From: Sporobacter sp963675425
GTDB lineage: Bacteria > Bacillota > Clostridia > Oscillospirales > Oscillospiraceae
Length of the DNA: 64,000 nucleotides
Reading direction: 5' to 3'
NCBI GenBank assembly: GCA_963675425.1
Contig: OY776214.1
Span: forward strand, 992,001-1,056,000
The notes under the pieces were generated by a model. That model made no database searches, was not told the origin of the DNA, and saw only the letters and a program-made list of their open reading frames with translations. Of the stretch, positions 16,538 to 25,895 are shown one piece after another (positions within the stretch are counted from its first letter, which is position 1; each line of letters starts with the position of its first letter). A program made the translations under genes and the position numbers.

Positions 16538-16873
16538 CTACTTTGGAACGCTATCCCAATTATAATCGATTTGCTGTCCAATTATCCGGCGAATGGCTTC
16601 TCGTGCGGCTGGATGCGCTTTCAAATACCTTGCAATATCCGGAGGGGTACTGTCTCGTGCAGAACCAGCTAAATCAAAGAATTTTGCGGATTCCTTCGAA
16701 TTTAGTCCCAACTGTGAAGACCACAAGGTCAACTTATCCACATCAGGTGGGTAGCGGCGTCCTTTTTCAATATCGCAAACATAAACTGCGGTGACTCCGA
16801 TTTCAGCAGCCAAGTCTGCTTGTCGGAGCGTTTTATTTTCGCGCATTTTGCGTAGGAAAGCTCCAAAAGTCAT
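16538..16873 (-). CDS. Xre-family regulator
   Basis: 111 residues. An N-terminal helix-turn-helix (about 5-60: LRKMRENKTLRQADLAAEIGVTAVYVCDIEKGRRYP) is followed by a helical tail of unknown type. A perfect 11-bp-arm palindrome lies 15 bp upstream of its start codon (16888-16915), just past the -10 element, so it probably represses itself and the ASCH gene. Confidence 0.85.
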   Translation of the reverse strand: MTFGAFLRKMRENKTLRQADLAAEIGVTAVYVCDIEKGRRYPPDVDKLTLWSSQLGLNSKESAKFFDLAGSARDSTPPDIARYLKAHPAAREAIRRIIGQQIDYNWDSVPK

Positions 16874-16887
16874 TTCACCACCCCGCT

Positions 16888-16944
16888 AACAATATAGCAA
16901 ATTAGCTATATTGTTAATTATAACATAAGTACCTATAAATGCAA
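16888..16944 (-). promoter_or_regulatory. Promoter and palindromic operator of the Xre-ASCH unit
   Basis: On the minus strand TTGCAT (16944-16939) and TATAAT (16922-16917) are 16 bp apart. Directly downstream AACAATATAGC and GCTATATTGTT (16888-16915) form a perfect inverted repeat with a 6-bp centre. Confidence 0.75.
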
Positions 16945-16948
16945 GAAA

Positions 16949-16975
16949 ACTCCAATGCCTTCATAACATTGGAGT
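16949..16975 (-). terminator. Terminator of the kinase-like gene
   Basis: ACTCCAATG pairs with CATTGGAGT, followed by TTTTCTT on the minus strand, 5 bp past the stop codon. It separates the GNAT-kinase unit from the Xre-ASCH unit. Confidence 0.75.
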
Positions 16976-16980
16976 CTTCG

Positions 16981-17502
16981 TTACAGCCAAGAAATAATTC
17001 GTTCGGCATCCAACGGAGTATATTGCATTTGATAGATATGAAGAGGCACCTTTAGCCTTTTTACGGTTTCTTCTGCACCACGGCGTTCTCGCTGAAGTAG
17101 CTGAGCAATTAAAGCCGTTGTATATAGCTTACCATCCCGGTTACCTAAATTAGTAATTATACTTTCAATTTCCGATTCGAGTAAGATAATCCGGATAATC
17201 TGTAAATTCTCAAAAACACTTGAAGGCAAGTTATCAATCCCGCCTGATTTGTTTACTATACAAAAGTGACCAGCCAAGATTATCCGCTCTGTTTTGTTTA
17301 GAATTTCAGCTACGCGCTCAGTAAGAATATCCTGATTCTTAATTTTATTTTTGACTACTTTATTTATGCCGTATGTTTCGCCATTTACCTGACTTATTAA
17401 ATCACCGGCAGAATATTGGGGTATACCTGTCTTTGTGGAGAGACTATCACATAAAGTACTCTTACCTACTCCATAGATACCAGCGACAAAAATAGTCGGC
17501 AT
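16981..17502 (-). CDS. P-loop nucleotide kinase-like protein
   Basis: 173 residues. Walker A is GIYGVGKST (8-16). A second segment IILAGHFCI resembles the strand-two region of adenylate or shikimate kinase-like folds. The Arg/Glu-rich stretch LLQRERRGAEE may be a lid. The substrate is unknown. It starts 13 bp after the GNAT gene ends, with a TTGGAGC ribosome site that overlaps that gene's stop, so the two are co-transcribed. It may act on a small molecule or nucleotide handled by the ASCH proteins (inference). Confidence 0.65.
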   Translation of the reverse strand: MPTIFVAGIYGVGKSTLCDSLSTKTGIPQYSAGDLISQVNGETYGINKVVKNKIKNQDILTERVAEILNKTERIILAGHFCIVNKSGGIDNLPSSVFENLQIIRIILLESEIESIITNLGNRDGKLYTTALIAQLLQRERRGAEETVKRLKVPLHIYQMQYTPLDAERIISWL

Positions 17503-17515
17503 ACTTATGCTCCAA

Positions 17516-18598
17516 TCAATTTAATATAACATTTGAGATATCTACTTCACCGGCGCGCAAAATTGTTGCGCATTGCCGCGGTGTTAACTCAATATTTGCT
17601 GGGTAGATATTTGAACCTTCCGGGCTCCACAATCCGTTTGTAGCTAACCAATCCATATTTACATTATTACCAGAGCCAAAGTATCCATAATACAGCAACT
17701 GCACAACGGTCAGGTTGGGGTCGTTATCATATTTGTTTTTCAATTCACTTTTGCTAAAGACGGACTTGTTGCTTATAGCCTGACAGAATTGCTCGAAAGT
17801 TATTAGGTGACGCTTTCTGCGTGTTACTGCGATAACACCAGTGACAACACAAAAGGATGTCAAGCATGATTTGAAACGTTTACCCCTTGGTCCATTATAT
17901 TTTCGATATATGAACACTGGCTCCCCCACATTATAGTGGGTTTGCCACTGATTTCCTATATAAGCTTTTGAGACTCCGTTTGCAGCATCTATTTCAAGTT
18001 GTTCTTGGAGAGTGTTTTTTAGCTCAGAATAAGGGAAAAGCGTATCGTGATATGCATCTTCTACTATAAGATAGCCACCTTTTTTAAACGAAGGGGATAT
18101 AAACGGAAAGGATTTATAAGGGTCTGAATAATCAACATTTTCTCGGTTGCGCATATAAACGCATTCGCCCCTATCGTTATGTCCTAACAGTGCAAAACCA
18201 AACCGTTCAAACTGCTGGATGACATCGTCATGGTCAGGAAATACTGTTGCATAAATCTCATCCAATCTTGAACGCTGCCATTCCCAGAGAATAAGTCCCA
18301 TTGCGCCTTCCCCAAGACGTTGCCCACGAAATCGTTCGGCAAGGTACAAAGTGCTTATTTTAAGACGTGGCGACATTGGAACGGTAAGTTTTTTTAACGG
18401 GAGTTCTTCATTCTCAGGTTTAAGTGAAATAAAGGCACCCAATCCGAGCTCGTCACTGAAGATTAGGGCGTCCCGACCATCGATGGCTTTTTTTCTAAAC
18501 CAATCAATGAATTCAGGATAGTCGTGTTTAAGTGAATCAAAAAAAGAATCATTTAGGTCTATCTCAGAGAAAAGTTTCCGTTCGAATTTACCTGGCAT
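17516..18598 (-). CDS. GNAT acetyltransferase with C-terminal ASCH-like region
   Basis: 360 residues from ATG 18598 (GAGGGG about 7 nt upstream); a TTG 30 bp earlier is less likely. Residues 1-150 look like a GNAT fold: STLYLAERFRGQRLGEGAMGLILWEWQ carries the acetyl-CoA loop (Q/RxxGxG/A). After about 190 the segment HYNVGEPVFIYRKYNGPRGKRFKSCLTSFCVVTGV looks PUA/ASCH-like. Pairing of acetyl transfer with an RNA-base-binding fold suggests a nucleic-acid or nucleotide modification role. First gene of its unit, next to the inner attachment site. Confidence 0.6.
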   Translation of the reverse strand: MPGKFERKLFSEIDLNDSFFDSLKHDYPEFIDWFRKKAIDGRDALIFSDELGLGAFISLKPENEELPLKKLTVPMSPRLKISTLYLAERFRGQRLGEGAMGLILWEWQRSRLDEIYATVFPDHDDVIQQFERFGFALLGHNDRGECVYMRNRENVDYSDPYKSFPFISPSFKKGGYLIVEDAYHDTLFPYSELKNTLQEQLEIDAANGVSKAYIGNQWQTHYNVGEPVFIYRKYNGPRGKRFKSCLTSFCVVTGVIAVTRRKRHLITFEQFCQAISNKSVFSKSELKNKYDNDPNLTVVQLLYYGYFGSGNNVNMDWLATNGLWSPEGSNIYPANIELTPRQCATILRAGEVDISNVILN

Positions 18599-18829
18599 AC
18601 AAACACCCCTCACTCTAACGGTAGGCAATTACATTCTATCGGAATTGTTTGTGCGGAATAACGATGATGCTAATATTCTCGATTTACCGTTAAATTCTAA
18701 CATAACACCCATTTTATTTCAATATCGTGCCGAAATCCCGTATTTGCCAATCAAATATAAGCCCCAACCATGTTATAGTCATTCTGGGAACACGAATCCT
18801 TGCTACTGAATCTATCGCTACGCTCTTTT

Positions 18830-18877
18830 GGTTTACTTTTATAACCCTCCCTTCATGGAAGGATACAAAAGTAAACC
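18830..18877. other. Inner attachment site: A/B tandem junction
   Basis: A 48-bp dyad. Left arm GGTTTACTTTTATAACC (18830-18846), right arm GAAGGATACAAAAGTAAACC (18858-18877), and a TC dinucleotide at the exact centre (18853-18854). The left arm equals that of the right junction in asnB; the right arm equals that of the left junction. The site therefore joins the right end of element A to the left end of element B and looks like an attP. No gene bridges it; a 93-codon minus frame across it is chance. Confidence 0.85.
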
Positions 18878-19026
18878 AAGAATACCAGGATAGAACTCTG
18901 CTTGCTCGGGATTGATAAACTATCTCTTTTTGTTTCTCATCTATTAAGAACTTTAGGTTTTCCACCCACCATACAGTTGCCTTGGCGCTCGTCAATTACA
19001 ACCATTATACTCACAGCATCCTTTTG

Positions 19027-19926
19027 CTAATCCGGCAGCATGTGGATGAAATTATTCGCTTCACGGGATAACGCGCCTGTTTTCCATGCGACGACGACAT
19101 AAATATTCTGCAGTTGAGCCAACGGGATATATTTTATATCGCCGTCGAGCCCTATATTTTTAAACCGCCCACAAATACCCATCCCGTTACCCTGCTTAAT
19201 TGCGTTTAAATAGGTCTGAAAATTCGGCAGACTTTTTATCCTTTTCGGCATAAACCCCAGCCATTGGCAAACATCCTCAAGGCTTTCAATATCCAGCTGC
19301 TCGCTATCGGTTGTACGGGTTGTTAAAAACACCTCGCTGCCAAGCATTCTGATGTCCAGTTCATCTGACGCAGCGAGCGGATGCTGTCCTGACATGGCCA
19401 GATACATTTCAATCTCAGAGACGTGCCTGTACGATATGTTTTGAATGTTCTTAATCACGAAATCCTGCGTAAAAACAAGGTCAGCGCCGCCGTATTCAAG
19501 AATCTGACGTATTTCTTGAAAACCGTACTGGAGCTCTTGAAGCTCAACGTCCGGATATTTGTCGGTATATTGCCTGACGATGTGTTTTAATTGTTTGAAT
19601 TCCTCTGCGTAATTATACGAGCTTGGTTCGGCGATACACAGAGCTTTCGTCTTCGATATCATTTTATTCTGTAAAAGTAAGATGCCCCTGTCCAAGGCGT
19701 TGTACTGCGGTTCCAGAACAGCGTAAAGCTCTTTGCCCGCGCTGGTTAGTGCCATGCCAAGATTGCTTCTTATGAACAGTTGCATGCCTACGGCTTCCTC
19801 GAATCTTTTCAGTATTTTGCTTAAGGCTGACTGGGATATGGATGTGGCTTCCCCGGCTTTTGTCATATTCAAATGTTTCGCTAATGCTATGAATGCCTCT
19901 ATTTGCTGAAAGGTGATATTATACAT
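19027..19926 (-). CDS. LysR-family transcriptional regulator
   Basis: 299 residues. The N-terminal winged helix (ITFQQIEAFIALAKHLNMTKAGEATSISQSALSKILKRFEEAVG) is standard LysR; residues about 90-299 form the effector-binding fold. It is divergent from the glycyl radical enzyme gene across a 334-bp interval holding a T-N11-A type dyad, so it probably controls that enzyme and itself. The second LysR at 22988 shares the opening MY(N/D)ITFQQIE and much of the body, so the two are paralogues. Confidence 0.88.
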   Translation of the reverse strand: MYNITFQQIEAFIALAKHLNMTKAGEATSISQSALSKILKRFEEAVGMQLFIRSNLGMALTSAGKELYAVLEPQYNALDRGILLLQNKMISKTKALCIAEPSSYNYAEEFKQLKHIVRQYTDKYPDVELQELQYGFQEIRQILEYGGADLVFTQDFVIKNIQNISYRHVSEIEMYLAMSGQHPLAASDELDIRMLGSEVFLTTRTTDSEQLDIESLEDVCQWLGFMPKRIKSLPNFQTYLNAIKQGNGMGICGRFKNIGLDGDIKYIPLAQLQNIYVVVAWKTGALSREANNFIHMLPD

Positions 19927-20260
19927 TGTGATCTCCGTCGGACAGTTTTGTAACGCGGTTTCAAGATGTCTGTTTAACTTTTAGCAGGCTGCGAGAGGGA
20001 TATCTATTCCCAAACGGAATAATAGCATTTTTTTAGATATTGTACAACCTGCGGGTTTTGTGCTAATAATATAGTACATAAATCCAGTTCTCCAAAAACA
20101 AAGAGGCGGCTGGAATACAGGCATAAGAACCAGTAATAAGAGCTCGGGATGTTGCTCGTTTTCAATACATAATAAGCCTTTTACAAATGGAGCGCGGCAA
20201 CGACTGTGCTCCATTTATCTCTTGTCCTGGAAAATCTATATTAGTCGGGAGGCTCATTTT
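19927..20260. promoter_or_regulatory. Divergent LysR/GRE control region
   Basis: The gene-free interval between two divergent genes. TATTCC-CAAAC-GGAATA (20005-20021) is a dyad containing a T-N11-A core, the usual LysR box. A GGGAGG ribosome site precedes ATG 20261. I see no clear -35/-10 pair that I would defend. Confidence 0.45.
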
Positions 20261-22693
20261 ATGTATCAATTCAAGCCCTACACGGAACGAATATGGAACT
20301 ATCGGCAGAAAGTACGAGACAGGGTCATCTTCGGGGACGCAGAGAAATTTGTCATTCAAGCAGAAGCATTTCAGAAATATAAGCATATCGCGCCTATCAT
20401 TCGCCGTCCGCTTGTGACCAAGACGCTTTGTGAAAAAATGCCCATCCGCATTGAGGATGACGACTATTTTGTCGGCACCAAGGGGAAACATTTCTGCGGT
20501 AACAGCGGCGTTTTTTGGCCTTTGGCGGAGAAAATTGAAGATACCTGGACGCTCAGAGACGGGGTGTATTATAACCCCGACGGCGAGGAACAGCACCTTG
20601 CCCTCCCGCAGGAAGACCTTGCCGACATCCGAAAAGCGGCTCCTATTGTGTTTGAGAATAGAGACAGCGCAGTCGCCGAGGCCTGGCTGCCGGATGGCGC
20701 GAAGGAATTCTTTGAGCTGCACGCCTGTGACTATGGCGAAGCGGGCAGGCCTGGTATCATGGGGTTATCATGCGGGCATCTCACCCCGGGCTGGGAAAAA
20801 ATCATTAACGTCGGATATGGCGCTATTCGCGGGCAGGCACAGGATTGGATGGATGCCCATAAAGGTAACTTAATGGGTAACAATATGAGTAAATACATGT
20901 TTTATAAATCCGCAACAATCGTTTGCGACGGCGCGTCAGCGCTGATTAATCGCTACGCTGTGTTTGCTTCCGAAAAAGCGGCGGGGACGGTTGATAAAAA
21001 GCGCAGGGAGGAGCTTGAAACAATGGCGGCCAGCCTGGAATGGATCTCCAAAAAACCTGCTCGTAACTATTGGGAAGCATTGCAGGCGGCACTGCTCTAT
21101 CAAATTCTGCTTTCTTATGAGGCACCTATTCCCGCTCCGGCATTCGGACGCTTTGACCAGTACACATGGCCTTTCCTCAAGAAGGATCTGAAGGAGGGCA
21201 AACTCACACCAGATGGGGCCCAGGAGCTTTGCGACGCATTTTTCCTTAAAGCAAACTGCTTTTATGAAGCCAATATTGGCAAACACGTTCGTACGGCGGG
21301 CATTGGCAATACTTATCAGCATACAACGATTGGCGGAATAGATCCCGTTACCGGAGAAGATGCGACAAATCCCGCCACCTACATGGTACTTGAGACGGTG
21401 GGGCGTCTCAAGCTCCATGATCCGACAATTTCTCTGCGGATTAACCCGAATACGCCCGACGAACTTTGGGCGTGCGCACTGGCGACCTCAAAATTGGTTG
21501 GTGGGTTGCCGCTGTTTCAAAATGACTCCGTCATTATTCCCGGCCTTCAAAAAGAACTTGGTTTTTCACTTGAGGATGCGCGCAACTACAGCATAATTGG
21601 ATGCCAAGAGATCGTGGGGTCCGGCTGCGACTATCCGGCACCGAACGGCGTCGGCGCGGCCCATGCCTCCGTATACTACGCGGTTTGCTTTGATATGGCA
21701 ATCAATAACGGTATCAACCCGATGAACGGCAGGCAAGCGCTGGTTCATACAGGTTATCTATATGAAATGACCTCTATTGAGCAGGTGCACGATGCCTATA
21801 AAAAGATTACAGATTACGTCCTCAAGTGGTATGTTACAATCAACAATTATGCCGAATATCTTATAAACTACAATATGCCCTATGCTATGCTGTCGATCTC
21901 CATGGAGGGCTGCATGGAAAAAGGACTGGACGTCTCCTCCGGAGGATGCAAGTATAACTCCTACGGCGGCACGGCAACGGGACTGGCTACGATAGCGGAT
22001 TGTCTGTCCACGATAAAATTTATGTGTTTCGACAAGAAGCTCCTATCAACACGTGAATTATACGATGCAGTAATGGCAAATTGGGAGGGTTATGAACCGC
22101 TACGGCAAAAAGTCCTTGCCGAAGTGCCGCACTATGGCAACGCAAACCCCTATGTAGACGAAGAACTCCGTTGGGCGGTAGATTTATATTATCAGCAGTG
22201 TCGGGAGTGTTCGTCTCAGCGCTCAGCCGTATATAAAGCGGGTATGTATGGTGCTGCGGATCACATTCAGCAAGGGGAGATAACATGGGCGACGCCCGAT
22301 GGGCGTAAATCAGGCGAACCGATTGCGGACGCGATGAGTCCGGCACAAAGCCGTGATGTTAACGGGCCTACGGCCGTATTTATCTCCGCATGCTGCTTCG
22401 ATCATACAAAGTATATGGACGGCATGGCGCTTAATCTGCGTATGCATCCGTCGGTATTAAGCCGGGACGATGGTATAGTGAAGCTGCGAGATATGACGAA
22501 GGCTTACTTTGACAAAGGCGGCCTGGAATGCCAGTATAACGTTGTCGATACGGAAACGCTGCGGGCGGCTCAGGAAGATCCGGATCATTATCATGACCTT
22601 GTTGTTCGCATCGCCGGTTATTCCGCCTACTTTACGGAACTCGGACGAGAGTTACAAAATGACATAATAGCACGAAATGAAAACCGGATTTAG
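20261..22693 (+). CDS. Glycyl radical enzyme of unknown substrate (PFL2 family)
   Basis: 810 residues from ATG 20261 (GGGAGG 8 nt upstream). An oxygen-sensitive enzyme that keeps a radical on a C-terminal glycine and passes it to an active-site cysteine. The C-terminal motif RIAGYSAYF places the radical at Gly786. IIGCQE gives the thiyl Cys448 and base Glu450. A GCxE site is shared by diol, choline, isethionate and hydroxyproline enzymes and by arylacetate decarboxylases; pyruvate formate-lyase has Cys-Cys instead. The rest does not let me choose a substrate. No radical-SAM activase, kinase or microcompartment gene lies in the island. Flanked by two LysR genes and followed by a ribose-type ABC importer, which may bring in its substrate. 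Confidence 0.85.
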   Translation: MYQFKPYTERIWNYRQKVRDRVIFGDAEKFVIQAEAFQKYKHIAPIIRRPLVTKTLCEKMPIRIEDDDYFVGTKGKHFCGNSGVFWPLAEKIEDTWTLRDGVYYNPDGEEQHLALPQEDLADIRKAAPIVFENRDSAVAEAWLPDGAKEFFELHACDYGEAGRPGIMGLSCGHLTPGWEKIINVGYGAIRGQAQDWMDAHKGNLMGNNMSKYMFYKSATIVCDGASALINRYAVFASEKAAGTVDKKRREELETMAASLEWISKKPARNYWEALQAALLYQILLSYEAPIPAPAFGRFDQYTWPFLKKDLKEGKLTPDGAQELCDAFFLKANCFYEANIGKHVRTAGIGNTYQHTTIGGIDPVTGEDATNPATYMVLETVGRLKLHDPTISLRINPNTPDELWACALATSKLVGGLPLFQNDSVIIPGLQKELGFSLEDARNYSIIGCQEIVGSGCDYPAPNGVGAAHASVYYAVCFDMAINNGINPMNGRQALVHTGYLYEMTSIEQVHDAYKKITDYVLKWYVTINNYAEYLINYNMPYAMLSISMEGCMEKGLDVSSGGCKYNSYGGTATGLATIADCLSTIKFMCFDKKLLSTRELYDAVMANWEGYEPLRQKVLAEVPHYGNANPYVDEELRWAVDLYYQQCRECSSQRSAVYKAGMYGAADHIQQGEITWATPDGRKSGEPIADAMSPAQSRDVNGPTAVFISACCFDHTKYMDGMALNLRMHPSVLSRDDGIVKLRDMTKAYFDKGGLECQYNVVDTETLRAAQEDPDHYHDLVVRIAGYSAYFTELGRELQNDIIARNENRI

Positions 22694-22878
22694 TTTTACA
22701 AGAGATCCGAAAGTACCCGGTACCGTATTGAAAATACGCCTGCAGATCTGGTATTAAAATACTGAAAACTCAACTAATACTAATAATCAATGGAAAGCTT
22801 TAATAAGGTTGGCGAGGGCGACAATGACGCCCTGTGCGAAAAACCGTCTAGAATCCAATAGTTCTATTAAACAATAGT

Positions 22879-22933
22879 AAAAAAGTCAAGCCGCTTAACG
22901 AAAACATACATTTCGTAAGCGGCTTGACTTTTT
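22879..22933. terminator. Bidirectional terminator
   Basis: AAAAAGTCAAGCCGCTTA pairs with TAAGCGGCTTGACTTTTT (loop of about 18 nt), between the convergent GRE and second LysR genes. The preceding 22694-22878 shows no gene. Confidence 0.85.
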
Positions 22934-22987
22934 ATCTATAGTGGTGAATAAAGTGGAATATGAAGGCATTGATACTTAAAAGTCAAA

Positions 22988-23893
22988 TTATGCGTTATAG
23001 AATTCTGGTAGTAAATTTATAAAATTTTCCGCGTGGCATTTCCGCAGGCTTTCCCGCCAAGCAACCATGATGCAGGGTGTTTTTTTTAATTTTACAGGGT
23101 AATACCGCACATTGTCGTCGGGGAACATATTTTTAAGTTTCGCGGACAGGGTTACGCCTCTTCCAAGGTTGACCATGTGCAGGGTTGTCTGGAAATTCGG
23201 CATGATCTCAATCCTGTTAGGTTTAATGCCGAGTTGGCTGCAAATATCAAGCTGCGCATTCATATCAATCTCTTCGTTAAGCGTTCGGATTGTATAGAAG
23301 GTTTGTCCGGACAGTGCGCTGAAGTCGAGCGTCTCCGACTGAGCAAGATGGTGTTTGCTTGATATCAGAAGGTACATATTGATCCTGTTGATAGGCCTAC
23401 TAATTATATCCTGCATATCACGGATCGCAAAGTCTTCCGAGATAACAAAATCGGCTTTGCCAAAATACAGTGCCTGCCGAAGCTCTGTAATATCGCATAG
23501 CCTTTCCCTAATCTGGACATTGGGATATTTACCCTCATACTTTCTGATGACGTCTTTTATTACATCAAAGTCGTCAGAATGATCGAAAACGCTAGGTGCC
23601 ATTATGCGTAGAATTTCTGCCGGCGCCTGAGAAAGTTGGACGTTTCGAATGCTTTGGTTGATACTTTTATACAGCGGCTCGATTATTGAAAGGAAATAAT
23701 CACCGTCAGCCGTCAGCCACATGCCCTGATTGCTCCTCGAAAAAAGCCTTGTGCCGAGGCTGTTTTCGAGCTTTCTCAGCGTTTTGCTGAGCGCTGGCTG
23801 AGTGTAAGAAAGAAGTTCCGCCGCTTTTGACAGGTTCGTACATTTAGCAACCATCAGGAACGTTTCTATCTGCTGAAAGGTGATGTCATACAT
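22988..23893 (-). CDS. LysR-family transcriptional regulator (second copy)
   Basis: 301 residues, same layout as the LysR at 19027: winged helix ITFQQIETFLMVAKCTNLSKAAELLSYTQPALSKTLRKLE, then the effector fold. It is divergent from the ABC transporter genes across 494 bp. By position it should regulate the transporter, while its paralogue regulates the enzyme. Two related sensors bracketing one enzyme suggest both answer the same or related ligands. Confidence 0.88.
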   Translation of the reverse strand: MYDITFQQIETFLMVAKCTNLSKAAELLSYTQPALSKTLRKLENSLGTRLFSRSNQGMWLTADGDYFLSIIEPLYKSINQSIRNVQLSQAPAEILRIMAPSVFDHSDDFDVIKDVIRKYEGKYPNVQIRERLCDITELRQALYFGKADFVISEDFAIRDMQDIISRPINRINMYLLISSKHHLAQSETLDFSALSGQTFYTIRTLNEEIDMNAQLDICSQLGIKPNRIEIMPNFQTTLHMVNLGRGVTLSAKLKNMFPDDNVRYYPVKLKKTPCIMVAWRESLRKCHAENFINLLPEFYNA

Positions 23894-24387
23894 TTGCCTT
23901 TTCCTTTATGCAGTAGTTTGAGTTCTGGAGTTGTATGAGACTGGATATAGCCCCCAGATATTTGCATTCATCCAGCAACATTATTCCTGATGGTTATAGT
24001 AACATCTTTTTTGTTAATGTACAATTCACAGTTTTTGTATTATAAAAATATAGTCGAGAGGCACAGAGCGGAGCGATTTTAAACCCAATTTATTGTGCAA
24101 TGTGTGGGTGCTTGGGAAAATAACAGCATCGACACATGATTAATGCACGGTGTCTTGTCTCGGGCCTCTTTCCTATTTACAAGCAGAGATTGAGTAAAAA
24201 ATACTTAATAAAAAAAGAAAGGTTTTGCTTAGGTTAGCGGGCGGATAGATCACAACGTATATGGTGGAAAAAGCCGATAAGACAATACTTCACGAAAAGG
24301 CGTTCGAGGAGTGGTTTGCGGATTTGAAACCAGCCATAAAAAACAACTGGGAAATCAAAATTTTATATAGGGGAGGAGGCCTATAGA
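23894..24387. other. Intergenic control region of the ABC transporter
   Basis: 494 bp between divergent genes. An imperfect dyad GATGGTTA-TAG-TAACATC at 23989-24006 could be a regulator site. A 41-codon frame (24261-24386, beginning MVEKADKTILHEK) runs into the transporter ribosome site and stops 1 bp before ATG 24388. It could be a leader peptide or the remnant of an older gene. Nothing else is evident. Confidence 0.35.
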
Positions 24388-25881
24388 ATGGAAAAATATC
24401 TGGAGTTTGCCGATATAGGCAAGTCATTTCCCGGAGTTCGGGCGCTTGACAACATCAGCTTTCGTGTTTCAGAAGGCAGAATTCTCGCATTGCTCGGCGA
24501 GAACGGTGCCGGCAAGTCTACACTGCTGAAAATCATGAGCGGGGATTTGCATCCGGATCAGGGGCAAATTTTTCTGAACGGGGAGGAAATATCGTTTAAC
24601 TCTCCGCAGGAAGCTATTAAAGCGGGTATTAGTGTTATCTACCAGGAGCGGCAGTTGATTCCCTCGCTTTCAGTTGCGGAGAATATATTCCCGGGGGCGC
24701 TTCCGCACAATAAGCTCGGGCTTCTGGATAAAAAGAAGCTGCGGGCGGATGCGAAGGCGATTATTGAGGAGTTCGGCCTGCCGATAGACCCGAATGACCC
24801 GGTAGGCAAGCTTTCTGTTGCATATCAACAGATGGTGGAGATTATGAAGGCGTACCGGCGCGATTCCCAGGTGATTGCCTTCGATGAACCGACCGCACCA
24901 CTGACTGACACGGAAATTGAGATTCTGTATAAGCTCATTGTGCGGCTTAAGGAGCAAGGTAAGCTGATTATCTATGTCTCGCACCGCCTGGCAGAGATTT
25001 TCCATGTGACGGACGAAATTGTTGTTCTCAAGGACGGACGACACGTCAAAACACTCGTTACGAAAGAGACGAGCGAACCGGAGCTTATCAAGGCGATGGT
25101 CGGCCGCGACGTTGGCGACATATACAAGAATCTGAATCGCAACGATGAGTTCGGCAAAACGATTCTGGAAGTTAAGAAACTTAGCTCTCCGTTCGTAAAC
25201 GACGTGAGCTTCACATTGCGCAGGGGTGAGATTCTCGGTTTTGCCGGACTCGTTGGTGCGGGGCGCAGCGAGGTAATGCGCGCGCTGTTCGGCGCAGACC
25301 CGGTCCTCGCGGGAACGATTACGTTCGACGGAAAGCCGGTGCACTTCAACACACCGGCCAAGGCGATTGCTGCGGGTATAGCACTATGTCCTGAGGACAG
25401 AAAGGATCAGGGGCTGGTGTTATTTCGTAGCATAAAGGACAATATAAGCGCCCCGGTGCTGTATAAGTTGAGCAAGGGAATATTCCGCGATGCCAAAAAA
25501 GAGGAGAAGTTAGCTAAGGGCGCCATTAAGAAGTTTTCAATCAAGACTCCGACGAGCGATAAGGCTGTGTTTGAGCTTTCCGGAGGCAATCAGCAGAAGG
25601 TCATACTTGGGCGGTGGACGTCACCTCTTTGCGATACGAAGGTGCTTATTCTGGACGAGCCGACTAAGGGTATCGACGTTGGGACGAAGGCTGAGATTTA
25701 TCAGATGATCTGCGACTTTGCTAAGCAAGGGATAGGCATCATTTTTATCTCGAGCGAACTCCCGGAGGTTATCGGTATATCGGACACCATCATCGTTATG
25801 CACAACGGCCATATCACAGGCAAGACCATGCGCGAGGAAGCGACGGAAGAATCTATCCTCGCCCTTGCAATGCTTGATTAA
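24388..25881 (+). CDS. Sugar-type ABC importer, duplicated ATPase
   Basis: 497 residues, the length of RbsA/MglA-type proteins with two nucleotide-binding domains. First domain: GENGAGKST, Q-loop region YQERQLIPSLSV, weak signature LSVAYQQM, FDEPTAPL. Second domain: degenerate Walker A GLVGAGRSEV, CPEDRK, full signature LSGGNQQKV, LDEPTKGIDVG. It powers import through the two permeases that follow. GGGGAGGAGG precedes the ATG. Substrates in this family are pentoses, galactose, inositol, autoinducer-2 and nucleosides; the sequence does not say which. Confidence 0.92.
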   Translation: MEKYLEFADIGKSFPGVRALDNISFRVSEGRILALLGENGAGKSTLLKIMSGDLHPDQGQIFLNGEEISFNSPQEAIKAGISVIYQERQLIPSLSVAENIFPGALPHNKLGLLDKKKLRADAKAIIEEFGLPIDPNDPVGKLSVAYQQMVEIMKAYRRDSQVIAFDEPTAPLTDTEIEILYKLIVRLKEQGKLIIYVSHRLAEIFHVTDEIVVLKDGRHVKTLVTKETSEPELIKAMVGRDVGDIYKNLNRNDEFGKTILEVKKLSSPFVNDVSFTLRRGEILGFAGLVGAGRSEVMRALFGADPVLAGTITFDGKPVHFNTPAKAIAAGIALCPEDRKDQGLVLFRSIKDNISAPVLYKLSKGIFRDAKKEEKLAKGAIKKFSIKTPTSDKAVFELSGGNQQKVILGRWTSPLCDTKVLILDEPTKGIDVGTKAEIYQMICDFAKQGIGIIFISSELPEVIGISDTIIVMHNGHITGKTMREEATEESILALAMLD

Positions 25882-25895
25882 GGGAGGTCTGAGAA

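Larger units (their letters stand above)
14501..18853. mobile_element. Element A: 4.35-kb recombinase-less island
   Basis: It is bounded by attachment sites at 14477-14524 and 18830-18877 that share 23-bp arms and a central TC. Cargo: a small Cys/His protein, a Phd/Doc toxin-antitoxin pair, an ASCH-domain protein, an Xre regulator, a P-loop kinase-like protein and a GNAT protein. No integrase, relaxase or transposase is present, so it would need an enzyme in trans, most simply the recombinase of element B. In the integrative-element literature such a unit is a CIME (cis-mobilisable element). That label is inference. Confidence 0.75.

Noticed and set aside
18714..18995. 93-codon minus-strand frame across the inner attachment site
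   Set aside because: It only exists because the element arms happen to be open. It spans the junction, has no ribosome site and no protein-like composition.
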